NCBI GenBank assembly: GCA_951804985.1
Contig: OX638135.1
Coordinates: forward strand, 68,242,680-68,306,679
Length of the DNA stretch: 64,000 bases
From: Dryomyza anilis
Taxonomy: Eukaryota > Arthropoda > Insecta > Diptera > Dryomyzidae
Reading direction: 5' to 3'
Of this stretch, positions 9,160 through 19,340 are shown piece by piece. Under the pieces are notes generated by a model. The model had not been told where the DNA came from. It saw nothing but the letters and a program-made list of their open reading frames with translations, and made no database searches. A program made the position numbers and the translations under genes. Numbering within the stretch: the stretch's first letter is position 1; each line of letters begins with the position of its first letter.

Positions 9160-11523
9160 ACGGCATACACTATTTTTGATAAGCCTTTAACAAATTATTG
9201 TGAATTTTCTTATCTTATTTTCTTATCAATATCGTCGTGGTCACTGGCCCACTTCCCTCTACGACCACGTAGGGTCCCTTCCAAATTGGAGAGAACTTAT
9301 TCTTCCTAGTTTGGTTTTTCATTAAAACCATGTTTGGTACTTTAGTACCTTATTGTAGTCTTCTGCGTTATACAAAGGTGAACATTTACGCTTTAAATTC
9401 GTAGGCATGTCGGAGTCAAACCCGTACAATGTACGGAATGGTGTTTGACCCGTCGACGTATACACCGTGTTATTATGAACATGCATTGCGGAATTTAACC
9501 ATTGGTCCCAGATGACCCATCCTCTTTAGCAAAACTACGTAAATATTCACCTAGTGGACGATGACTTCGTTACCAATGACCCATTAGCCTGTGGATGGTA
9601 GGGTGTTATATGTAATTTTTTAATTCCAAACAATTTCTGATTTATTGGTGGCTGATTCCATTGTGTGGGTATTTCATGTTTTAATATCGGAGTGAATGTT
9701 AATTCATCCCCTTCCAAATGAAAAACGTCATGATATGACAAGCAAATATTTTGCAAAGAGGCAACTTCTTCTTTATTTAATGATTCATCGATCTTCACAT
9801 TCCCTAATAATCTATCAATTCTATTTTGTATATTAACATAGTTTATTGTATTTATTGTAGAACTCGCATTTGTTGCTTCTTTATATTTGTTAAAATTTAA
9901 TAATTGTGGCTTGAAATTGCTATCAATGGTCACCTCCTTATCGGTGGCATTTAAAATTGATGCATATACTCTATTTCTTCTAACGTTTGTTAAACTCTTT
10001 CCCAAATATACTCCTGGCTGAATTTCCTGTTTGTTCAACAAAACTGTAGGAATTCTTGTTGTTAACGGCAGTCATACAACCGTGGCCTTTCTGGGCTGTA
10101 CCCTGATTTGTTGATTAAAATTAATATTTTATATGTCTTGCAATGACAATTTAATGGAAATTTAACAAGATTATTTTTGTCTATATCAAAAAATTTAATT
10201 TTTTTATTTAACGCATTTATTATAGATCTGTTTCAGAGATTGTCACGCACGACTATTCCATCTGCTGGTACCCCTTGTTCAAGTGACACAACGTGTAGCT
10301 TTAAACTCAGGTTTTCTATGTTTCTGGGCTGATTCATTGTGGAGCCTAAGGTTCTGACGCATCCACAAAAAGCTTCACTCAGATCTTTCTGAATGTTTTT
10401 ATTAAAATTCGACAAATGTGCCATCCTATTTTCTTTAATTAGGCTGGCCTCAGTTCCAGAATCCACTAACAGAATAAGTTTTCCATTTATTGCTGCCTCG
10501 TAAGGTACTTCAATAAACACATCACTCGTATCGGATATCTTGAAACACTCTCCATGCCGGTTAAATATTTTACGATGCATGCCTAATTGTGAAGCTAATT
10601 TAATTTTCCTCGACATAAATTTACTCTTAAAATTAGTAGCAATTGAAGACAATTTAATTTTACAAATCGTGAATTTATTACACATTTCTGACGATAAAAC
10701 GCACATAGCGCTAATAATAAAGAGAAATTTCAAAAATATTGTTTTTGCGGGCTCAAGGTCTTGCCAGATACAAAGTGCTATGTACTGGGGAGTGAAACAA
10801 ATAACAATTGACAAAAAACAAAAAGTTGTTGACTGACCGTAAAGCTGTTTCGGAAGCTGCCAAGCTTCCTCATCAGCGGTCTTCTGCACAACTTCTGCAT
10901 AGCAAGGCTTATAAGATCATTTTGTGCAATGAACTAAATGCGAATTTAGTACAAGCACAAAACAACCAGGCATAACATGCAAAAATTGCACAAACTTTAT
11001 GCTTGTTAATTGTTGTATCTGGCAAGACCTTGTGCCCGTAAAAACAATATTTTTGCAATAACTCTATTTTAGGTCGAAAAACAAACAACAATTTAATAAA
11101 GAGAAATATTGAAATTACTTCATTGCAAATTATACTCGCCCCTATACGGAATGTATCCACAGTCTTGCCAGACATTTGATCTACAATTCCCAAATTTTCA
11201 GGGCAGTTAATTACAACTTTCGATTCAATTGCTTGTACTTTCCTTACTTTATTTTCTTTCTTTATAATTTGTTTATTTTTAATTTCCCTAATTCCTATAT
11301 TCTCTTCATTATTCGCGTCAAGTTGTGTATTATTATTATTTAGTTCTTTATATGTTTTTGTTGGAAGATTTCTATCATCATTAATATGTATTTTTACTTT
11401 TTGTTCTTCATTTTCTGCGTTAATAATAGTTTCTGTTTTATTTTGTTGTAGTGTCCTCTTTGGAACTTCTAACACTACTAGCCTTACTACACTATCTGCT
11501 AAGGGTCCCCAGTTTAGTGGCAT
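9160..11523 (-). pseudogene. pol remnant: protease, pre-RT, integrase; RT and RNase H deleted
   Basis: Read leftwards. From 11523 a linker is followed by an inserted foldback (10729-11107). Then comes the aspartic protease region (10233-10728) with SDVFIEVPYEAAINGKLILL and the active-site box VDSGTEAS, one residue away from VDSGADAS in elements 1 and 2. The pre-RT segment (9640-10041) ends NQPPINQK and is joined at about 9630 directly to integrase GIKKLHITPYHPQANGS. In element 1 these two points are about 1.9 kb apart, so RT, RNase H, the HHCC finger and the first two integrase catalytic Asp residues are gone. Downstream the integrase frame is shifted but still recognisable to about 9160 (GQTPFRTLYG, KFSPIW, GPYVVV). 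Not functional. Confidence 0.8.
10729..11107. mobile_element. ~380-bp foldback insertion with ~40-bp inverted repeats
   Basis: TATTGTTTTTGCGGGCTCAA at about 10737 and its imperfect complement ending at about 11053 define arms of about 40 bp that also share AAGGTCTTGCCAGATACA. The whole is bracketed by a 14-bp direct repeat TAATAAAGAGAAAT (10715-10728 and 11094-11107), a probable target duplication; extra sequence outside the right arm makes it asymmetric. It separates gag-side from protease-side coding sequence of the host element. It has no coding capacity, and the superfamily is unknown. Confidence 0.6.
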
Positions 11524-12787
11524 TGACTGGGCCCCTGGTAGTTTCCCTGTGGACTGCTATTATTGTTCCATGCATCATATTTGCGTTTGACATAACAATT
11601 CATAATAACATGTCCGTCCTTTCTGCACCAAGTGCAATATTTAGCGGGCCTGTTTGCAAAATTCCCATTACCATTATTTTCTTGAAAAACTTGTGTATCG
11701 CGTTTAACACGACAATCCCTCTCGACGTGTCCCCCTCTATGGCACCAATCGCCTGGAACAACGTTCCGACCCGAACGATCTGCACACTGTTCATGTCCAT
11801 ACGTACGACAGTCACTGCAATACGGAGTGTTTCTCCGTGTATGACATTCATCCCTCAGATGTCCCTTCTTCTTGCAAAAAGAACATGTAGGTATAGGCTG
11901 CTTCATACCTACATTTTGTGTTTTCTCTTCCGTCTCCTTTTTTTTTCATTGCCTTGGCTACCTGATGCATTACGTTTATTTGGCATGAAGGCCGATGAGG
12001 GCTCATTGAAATGGATTCCCAACTTGTATATGCCCGCGAACTTCGCGACTTCATCTAATCCCATGTTGCCCTGTTCAGGCTTCAGTTCTGCCCTCACCAC
12101 TTCACATCCTTCAATAAAACGGTGAAGATCCGTCCTCAACGATGATGAGTCTGCAGCTGCATATTCTGGCACCGCATTTTTAACGAATTTCGCGACTTCG
12201 CCTAATCCCATGTTGCCCTGTGTTGTGATGTCGTCACTTTCTATGGTATCCTTGTCGTATAAGGATGTCTCGTGCGCTGTCTTAACCTCCTCGTTCAAAT
12301 ATCTAATACGCGCGTTCAACTCCTGTATTTTGTTGTTCGCTTCCTCCAACGTCGCGTACTCCTCCCTTGCCTGGCGTCTGCCAGAATTATTTATTGATTT
12401 CTTAGAAATATTCTTTTTTTTCAATAAATTTCTTAATTTTATGTTTTCCTCTTCTAATTTAGCTGTTTCTTCTAACTCTGCTGTACGTTTTAAATAATAA
12501 TCGTTTAAACGTTTTCTCAACACGTCAACTAATATTTCGAATTCACCATTTTCTGTTAAAAAAGATTTAATTTTTGTATTCTGGAAATTTAATAACACTT
12601 CTACTATTTTATCTGCCTCCTCTAATTTAGATAAATACAGAATTCTAGATATATTATCTTTTAATAATGCTGTACTATCTTTATTTAGTATTGTTCATAC
12701 AAATTGCGACCATAATTTTTCAACAAATCTGTCCAATTCGCTAGATTGCTTTTGAATATACGCATTTAATTCATTAGCATCTGCCAT
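11514..12787 (-). pseudogene. gag of minus-strand Gypsy element, with coiled coil and zinc knuckles
   Basis: Structural protein. The likely start is the ATG at 12785-12787 (MADANELNAYIQKQSSELDR); an in-frame TGA follows near 12695, after which the same frame runs from 12598 to 11909. Residues rich in Glu/Lys/Leu (about 12300-12560) look like a coiled coil. A block resembling the gag of elements 1 and 2 (RTDLHRFIEGCEVVRAELK) is flanked by a duplicated phrase, QGNMGLGEVAKF and QGNMGLDEVAKF. The frame ends in a basic tail. A shifted frame, 11906-11514, contains zinc knuckles CSFCKKKGHLRDEC and CTWCRKDGHVIMNC plus two imperfect ones between them. Most of the capsid-like region seen in element 1 is missing. 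Confidence 0.75.
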
Positions 12788-13931
12788 TAAATATTTTCAA
12801 TCAATTTAAAACGTATTCTTCATCTTTTAATTAAAAAAAATAAATTTCATCAAGTTGTAATTGAAAATTTCAATGAAACAAAAATGTTACCCAAACAACA
12901 ACGAAATCAATTTTGGCATTCATGAAGTATAACTATAAACTATATATTTTTTTCAAATCTGTTTTCTATAACATTGGAAAAATAAAAATAATTTTATTTT
13001 TCCAAATAAAAAAATGAAAAATTATGTGTATATAATTATATAGTATATTAGGTTACTAAAGATTGTAAAAAAAAAATTTAACATACAATGATTTTTTAAT
13101 ATAAATTTTTTGTTATTTTTAAAATCATAACAGCAATCAGTGCTGTGTTCACACTCTTTAAAATTTAATAAAATCATTTAGTTTTTATTTGTTATACACT
13201 GGAGGGTCCGTAGTTTGGAATCTCAGTGTTATTTCAATTATTATATTGTCCTTTTTCTTTTCAGATCATTTGTAAAATTTCGATTTTTTAATAAAAATAT
13301 GATTAAATTAAAATTTATGTAATCGCTGCTACTATGTAATTACTTTTATAGTACAGAAGACGTTTAACAGAAATGTCAAGTGTAAATTTATTATTTAGAA
13401 TATTATAAAATATTAAATTTTTGAATATTTCTAAATGTTACTCCTGACTACACATTCGGAAAATATATTGATTTCTTTTTTAACGCATTTTTCATTTAAT
13501 TTGATGTAAAAATTAATTCTCTTTATCAACAGCCATCCATGCTGCGAAAAACTGATACATTTTAAAAATAAATATTTGTTTGATTTTATAGTGTTATCGT
13601 TTTATATTTAATTTAATTTGCATACTAATAGTATGAATTATTTTATAATACACTAGAGGGTCGCAGTGTGTATTTTCTTTTATATATTTAATTTTTATAT
13701 TTTTTATATCATTTAGAATGTTTAAACATTTTTTATTCATAACTTTAAAAAACTCTCCCTATCCCTATAACAACAAAAAAACAAAATATAATGAAATTTA
13801 GTTTTCAAGATCCCTTTTTTTTTCAATTAAAAAACATATAATTCAAATTTTAATCACTTACCATTTTGGTTATTTTTCCTTCTCGTCCTCCTTCCTTCGT
13901 CCTTGTTTCCACTCTCGGTCCTTAAGAGGTT
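12788..13931 (-). other. Untranslated leader of minus-strand Gypsy element, no gene
   Basis: About 1.1 kb of AT-rich sequence between primer site and gag start. Elements 1 and 2 have leaders of about 0.8 kb with the same composition. A short phrase, CACT(G/A)GAGGGTC, occurs twice (13198-13208 and 13650-13661). No open frame or other feature is supported. Confidence 0.5.
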
Positions 13932-13955
13932 GGTACCGACGTACCGGCTGCGCCA
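13932..13955 (-). other. tRNA primer-binding site of minus-strand Gypsy element
   Basis: On the minus strand, two bases inside the LTR, the sequence reads TGGCGCAGCCGGTACG. TGG at this spacing is the complement of a tRNA CCA end, and TGGCGCAG-CGG matches the tRNA-Ser type used by the 17.6/297 group of Gypsy elements. Elements 1 and 2 have the same first 12 bases. Which tRNA is inference. Confidence 0.75.
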
Positions 13956-13957
13956 AA

Positions 13958-14618
13958 TGTTGTAATGTTGTTTCCTGATATATTTAACCTGTGTTTATGA
14001 CTTTTCACTTTTTAAATGCAAACACTTGTTAATTTCAATATAATAGCACTTTTATTATTTTACTACCTCCACATGAGGTTGGTAAAACTACAATCTTTTA
14101 AATTGCATCGAAAGGTATTAACAATACCTTCGTTGCAAGCTTTTCTTAAATTCTATTTTCACTATGTTCTAGTGAGTTTTCACTTTAACTCAATTTTGGT
14201 GTACGTGACTTTTGAAAAAAGTCCGATTTGCAGTTTTTGGCTGACACCAATTGCGAAATATCGGAATTGTTGGCAAACGCTGCTTTGCTTATTTTAACAT
14301 AGCTCCCTAATCATGCAATGATAAATTATATTGCAAGAGGTGTGGTCTAAGTAAAGCTTTAGCGCTTTGCCAAATCATTGCAAGCTTCTGTTAACTGTGC
14401 AAGCTAACTTGTAAGAGATGTGGTCTAAGCATAGCTTAAGCGCTTTGCCAAATTATTATCATTGTGTCCCAACGCTTCTGGGACAATGCTATGAACATGT
14501 TGCTGTACAACACGATATAAAAACATGATGCGCTCAACATGTGTACAACAACATCCAAAACTGAATGAGTAGTGAAGAACCATAAAGATAAGAAAAATGT
14601 GTGAACCAATTCACAACA
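13958..14618 (-). repeat. 5' LTR of minus-strand Gypsy element (661 bp)
   Basis: On the minus strand it starts TGTTGTGAATT and ends ACATTACAACA, giving TGTTGT/ACAACA terminal inverted repeats, and is followed by a primer site. Inside, a block of about 47 bp with GTGGTCTAAG...AGCGCTTTGCCAAAT occurs twice (about 14335-14382 and 14412-14459). A hairpin around TGGGACAATG lies near 14460-14490. The outer 230 bp match the LTR fragment at 4010-4269. Confidence 0.8.
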
Positions 14619-14624
14619 ATTTGT

Positions 14625-15000
14625 ACGATCCAAATTAGAGTATGCATCGATAATCTGGAGTCCTTATTGCGATGCGCATAAACAAAGACTTGAAAAAATA
14701 CGAAGAAAATTTCTTAAATTTGCCCTTGCATCATTAATTTTTACACTACCACTACCATGTTATAGATTGCGTTGTTTGCTATTAAATAACCAATCTCTTG
14801 AATTGCGGAGGAGAGTTCAATCATTATTATTTATTTTTGATATAATTTATGGCAATGTGGAATGTTCGTATTTACTAAAACTTATCAACTTTCATGTACC
14901 TAGTAGAAGTTTGCGCCATAAAAATTTATTTTATATTAAGGTTCATAGAACAAACTATGCTTTAAATGCTCTTGTAACAAGATCTCTTAAATAATTTAAT
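14625..15000 (+). mobile_element. LINE fragment, C-terminal end of ORF2
   Basis: The plus-strand frame reads VRSKLEYASIIWSPYCDAHK, followed by QRLEKIRRKFLKFAL, and ends with a stop near 14994. This is the post-RT region of CR1/jockey-type LINEs. Only the last ~120 codons remain, and the minus-strand LTR abuts its left edge. It is a different family from the CR1-like element at 16-19 kb. Confidence 0.75.
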
Positions 15001-15508
15001 AATATTACTGTTTACGTACAACGTAAACACGATGTGTACAAACACGCCCGCTGGGTCCGGCGGGAGTATCGTTGCAGTGATACTCGCTGCAATGAGTTTT
15101 GACGTTTACGTTCGTACGTCGATACGTTTTATTCTAAACGTAAGAACTCGACCCACTCGTCTCCGGACATTTAAATTTTAAATACAAAATTTACCCACAA
15201 CCGTGACAAATAATAAACATATAAAACACCGTCGGTCAATCGAGACAATTCGGTCACATATAATTAAACAAACACAATCTAAAACTCACTACCGCCACTC
15301 ACAGCACTTCAGCAGAAGAGGAACATGGATGTCCACATCACCCACTCAACACCTAGTTCATTAAGTAAAGGTAAATTCTTTGTACTTCGTCTGACCCAAT
15401 AAATTAAAAGAAATGTCAATTGTCTTTAATCCGAGACACTTTGTTCACCACACGAACAATTACATTGAATAATATTGTTGAATTTTGTATATCAAGGTTT
15501 AAATTAAA
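15001..15508. other. Unassigned stretch with a small palindrome
   Basis: No gene. GTTTACGTACAACGTAAAC near 15010 is an imperfect palindrome, and the related TTTACGTTCGTACG recurs near 15107, suggestive of a decayed MITE end. The rest is unremarkable AT-rich sequence. Confidence 0.4.
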
Positions 15509-16081
15509 TTTTTTTTTGTTATATTGTTTTACTAACTTACTTATTTGGCCATTACAACCCATGTTGGGTCTCGGCCGCAGCAATTATGTCTTGCCAGTCG
15601 CTTCTGCATTGCGCGCGCTGGCGCCAGTTTTGCACCCCAAGTGTTGCCAGGTTGGCTCGCACTTGGTCGCTCCACCGGAGATTCGGACGCCCTCCCCTAC
15701 GTTGACTACCATTGGGTACAGAATTGAGTACCTTTTCTGCTGGATACGCTCGACATGTCCAAGCCAGCGTAAGCGCTGGATCTTAATGCGCCTGACTATG
15801 TCAATGTCGGTGTAGAGCTCACGAACGCTCCTAAAGCTCGCTCATCGGTGTTGGCAAGCGTCCATGCCTCAGCGCCATAGTGGAGGATTAGCATGATGAG
15901 CGACTTATAGAGCGTAATTTTTGTCCTTCGAGAGAGGGCTCTGCTCTTCAATTGCCTACTGAGCCCAAAGTAACACCTGTTGGCAAGAGTTATTCTTCGG
16001 CTAATCTCCAGGCTGACATTGTGTTCCTTGTTGATGTTGGTACCTAGGTAGACGAAGTTCTTCACAACTTCGAAGTTGTGA
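15509..16081 (-). mobile_element. RTE-like LINE, 3' part (C-terminal RT region)
   Basis: Read leftwards from 16081: FEVVKNFVYLGTNINKEHN, then SLEISRRITLANRCYFGLSR, YGAEAWTL and, out of frame further on, DWQDIIAAAETQHGL before a stop and a short A-rich tail near 15509-15517. This is the conserved end of RTE-like LINE proteins, commonly found next to 'craniofacial development protein 2-like' endonucleases in fly genomes. It is the other half of the RTE copy at 19341-20900, split by the CR1-like insertion. One frameshift breaks it near 15810. Confidence 0.75.
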
Positions 16082-19000
16082 TTTTTTTTTTTTTTACAAA
16101 TTGACCAACGCTCAGGGGATGCCCCCTATTCATGCAATGCACAGTGTTGATCGTAAGAAGGGATAATAGGTTAAATGGAGGGGGGAAAGATGGAGTAGTG
16201 TCGGTGAATGTTTGTTTTGAACTTGCCAATATCAAAAATGTCGGGAAAAACAGACGCAGGGAGATTGTTCCACAAACGTATCGTGCGACTGAAGAACGAA
16301 TTATCTCGGTAATGCGTGGTTCTATTGAGAGCCGAGTGAACTACGAAGGGGTGGGCTTGGTTCGTTGCCCGAGTAGAACGAGCGGACACACGACCTGGTG
16401 GAATCAGGCCATTTATCTCCCTCGCACACTTACAATTGTAATACCTATAAAACAGGCTTACACACTCAACTGTCCTTCGGTGCTCAAGAGAACCAACAGA
16501 CGATGAAATATTTTCATCCCCTATTAAATATATTGCACGTTGTTGCATTCGATCCAGGAACTCCAAAGAAGATTTTGAAGCCCCTGCCCATATGTGCGAA
16601 TTGTATTCCATCTTAGCCCGAATATAGGTGGTGTAGACAGTGCGAAAGTCAGCAGGAGTGAAGTATGTCTTAAACCGTTTTAAAAAATCGATGCACTTGG
16701 CCGCCTCTTTCGACACGTCAAATATATGATCATTCCAACGGAGATCACATTGAATTGATATGCCCACGTCAAGAGCAGCTGACTCTGCAATATCCACAGC
16801 ACCCATATTGAGGGGAGGTAGGGTTGAATCCATTCTTTTGTGAGATAACAGACAACATTGGGTCTTGCGTGCATTAAAATCAACTCTATTTGCAAGACCC
16901 CACTCGGAGATTGTTTTAAGGTCATTATTGAGTGTGTCATTCATAGTGCGTCTTTTACTCTCAATCTCCAAAGAGGTTGGGCGCTTTTTGAACGAGTATG
17001 AATGACAAATGTTGCTATCATCTGCAAAGGAATGAATTGGGTTCTGGGTCAATGACAGAAGGTCATTGATAAATACCAGAAATAACTCCAGAATTGATGA
17101 AATGTTGTTCCGAAAGAACACCATCCATCGCAACTCGTATTGAACGACCCTGGAGAAAACTCGATATCCATCGAGAAAAAGATTCACCGACACCATATGC
17201 AATTAGTTTTGAAACGAGGTCTTTATGCCACACTCGATCAAAAGCCTTGGAGATATCAAGAGCAACAGCCTTGCTCTCCCCGAAAAGGTGAACACAATTA
17301 TTCCACTTTTCGGAGAGGACCGCCATCAAGTCACCTGTGGATCTGGTCCTACGGAAACCGTATTGTCGGTCACTGAGCAATTCGTTGTGCTCAAGATAGT
17401 TCACAAAGTGGAAGTTAATTACGCTCTCCATTACCTTGGAGAGTGCAGAGCATATTGCAATGGGTCGGTAATTGGCAGGGTTCGTGGCCTCGCCCTTTTT
17501 TGTATGTATCTCCGGCATTGCAGAAGAAACAAAATCGACGACAGGCAGTGGTTGATTACTATCTGGGAGCGTTGAATTATTTGCAAATAATTCTGCCAAG
17601 AGATTAGCTTTATCAACCGGGTCAGTGAAGGTCTGGTCATTTATACTAAGAGTTGGAGTAGACGATGTTGTCTGATTCCTCACCCTTTTTACAAATGACC
17701 AGAAATTTTTACTACCCCTGTGATAGAGTAGGACCTTTTTGCGCGAATTTTGTTCGTGAAGAAACTTTTCGCGAGAGATCACGGCATTACAGCGATTCCT
17801 AGCCTGTATACGAAGTCTTTCAGTATCAGCATTCTTGTCAGAACGCCAAGTCTGAAAGGCTTCCTCTTTCGACCTGACTGCAATCCTGCAAGTCTCATTA
17901 AACCAAGAGTGGTCCTTAGGTTTAATGCTAATTTTTTTAGAAGGTATGAAGGACCGCATACCTAATAAAATAATATTTTGTACCATTAAAGCCGCAGCAT
18001 TTATGTCTCTGTCAGCGAAACACAATTTCCAATTAAAGTTGCGAAAAAAAATCATTTAACGCAACCCAATTTTCTTTTTCGTAAAGCCATACATTCCTCT
18101 TCGGGGCTTTAATCGAAGAGGCGCGTAAACTAGAATACGAAAACTCAGCGGAAACAGTACAGTGGTCGGAATTACCAAGAGGTGCAAGGACTTTTACATC
18201 ATATTTTTCATGATGTGAAGTCAGAAAAAGTCTTGGACTTTTGGGCTTTGCCCGCCGACGCGAGGAATATACGTCAGCTCCTTCACCATTTGAGTGATTT
18301 GGTTACACTCGGCAAAAAGTTCAACATAACAACCCTCCTGTGTTGATAGACCCGAGTGGCTCAACCAAGTGTCGTTGTGCACATTAAAATCGCCTGCAAC
18401 AACAATTTCACTGCCTGGAAATTGCTCCAATATATTTGAGATCGAATCAGATAGGGCATCTAGCTTGTTACAGGTAGAAACCCTATCTAGATTATTATAA
18501 ATAAAACACAAGTGCATGATGTGTGACAAGATTTTGAATTTAATGTTGCGTACCTGCTGTTGGTGCTGGTACGCAACATCACTTCGATTAAAAAGGGCGA
18601 GACCCCTATGGGCAGAGAATAATGGATGTAGGTGGTACCCAGGTATTTGAAAATCCAGTGGATCTGCACCCTCACTAACCTGGGTCTCACCTAAAGCCAT
18701 TATTTGTGGCCTATGGATGGTCACATACGCATATACCGAGAAAAAGTTCGCCCTTAGCCCCCGAATGTTGCAAAAATCTATGCGAAATTTTTGCGAAATT
18801 TTTTCTACTGGCAACTTCAAAACAGACATACATACTACCAAGGCGCAGCAGTTGAAACAAACAAATGAGAGCGTAAGTCGAGCCGTGGTGAGTGTTATGC
18901 CTTCACCACAGCATAGATTACGCACTCAGTGCAGCCTCAACCGTGCGCGCTAGTAGCGTGGAGTAGGATGGGGGAGGGAGGGAATACGTCAACAAACCTG

Positions 19001-19340
19001 TGCAATTGCAGCAAAGAGCATAGAAAATCCCTTTGCGTCGGCAATTGAAAAACAGCGAGTGCGGCAACTCAGCAAGCAGCGCGAAACCTGTTCTATTATG
19101 TGGTTGTTGTTGTTGAATTTTTGTTTGTTTTATTTATTTGGTGTTTATTTTGTTTTATTTTAGTTTTTTATGTAAATTATTATTAGTTTGTGTTTTAGTT
19201 TAATTTTGATTTATTTCGTTGTTATTTTTTCTTATGTTGGGCGGGCACATTGAACACAATTTTGAAACACATTTATACACAGACGGAACACGTTAAAAAA
19301 GACAAGAGACGACACGACACGTCCGTCCCCCATAACTGCG
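16082..19340 (-). mobile_element. CR1/jockey-like LINE inserted into the RTE-like LINE
   Basis: A run of 14 T (16082-16095) is the poly(A) tail of a minus-strand LINE whose ORF2 occupies 16171-18925. The region 18930-19340 is presumably its 5' untranslated or ORF1 part; no ORF1 motif was found. RTE coding sequence flanks it on both sides (FEVVKNFVYLG at 16081; KTKYLVSKTK near 19400), which shows insertion into an older RTE copy. The exact 5' boundary and target duplication are not resolved. Confidence 0.8.
16171..18925 (-). pseudogene. LINE ORF2 (endonuclease, reverse transcriptase), deletions in RT
   Basis: Read leftwards. The endonuclease runs from about 18800 to 18140: FCNIRGLRANF, LGETQVSEG, VVAGDFNVHNDTW and, after a frameshift near 18220, LGNSDHCTV. 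The RT region (18055-17063) contains HSWFNETCRIAVRSKEEAF and NPANYRPIAICSALSKVMES, RQYGFRRTRSTGDLMAVLSE and DISKAFDRVWH. RT motif 0-1 is missing between FVSSAMPEI and HTKKGEA. The PQGS box is lost: SGV is followed out of frame by FLVFINDLLSLTQN. FADDSNI replaces the YADD box near 17030. The end, RLWNNLPASVFPDIFDIGKF, is the usual C-terminus of CR1/jockey-group LINEs. Inactive. Confidence 0.8.

Larger units (their letters stand above)
4010..14618 (-). mobile_element. Degenerate errantivirus-like Gypsy LTR retrotransposon with later insertions
   Basis: Read right to left: 5' LTR 13958-14618, tRNA-Ser-like primer site 13932-13955, leader, gag with coiled coil and zinc knuckles (11514-12787), protease and a collapsed pol (about 9160-11523), AT-rich 3' part, polypurine tract and truncated 3' LTR. 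Protein similarity to the plus-strand elements at 29.7 and 35.2 kb is clear in gag, protease, pre-RT and integrase, but this is a separate family with an extra coiled-coil gag domain. RT and RNase H are deleted and I see no env. Inserted in the 3' half: an RTE fragment, a long-TIR element and two DINE-like copies; inserted near the protease: a ~380-bp foldback. Confidence 0.8.

Noticed and set aside
11451..12125. 224-codon plus-strand frame
   Set aside because: Shadow of the minus-strand gag, which has the zinc knuckles.
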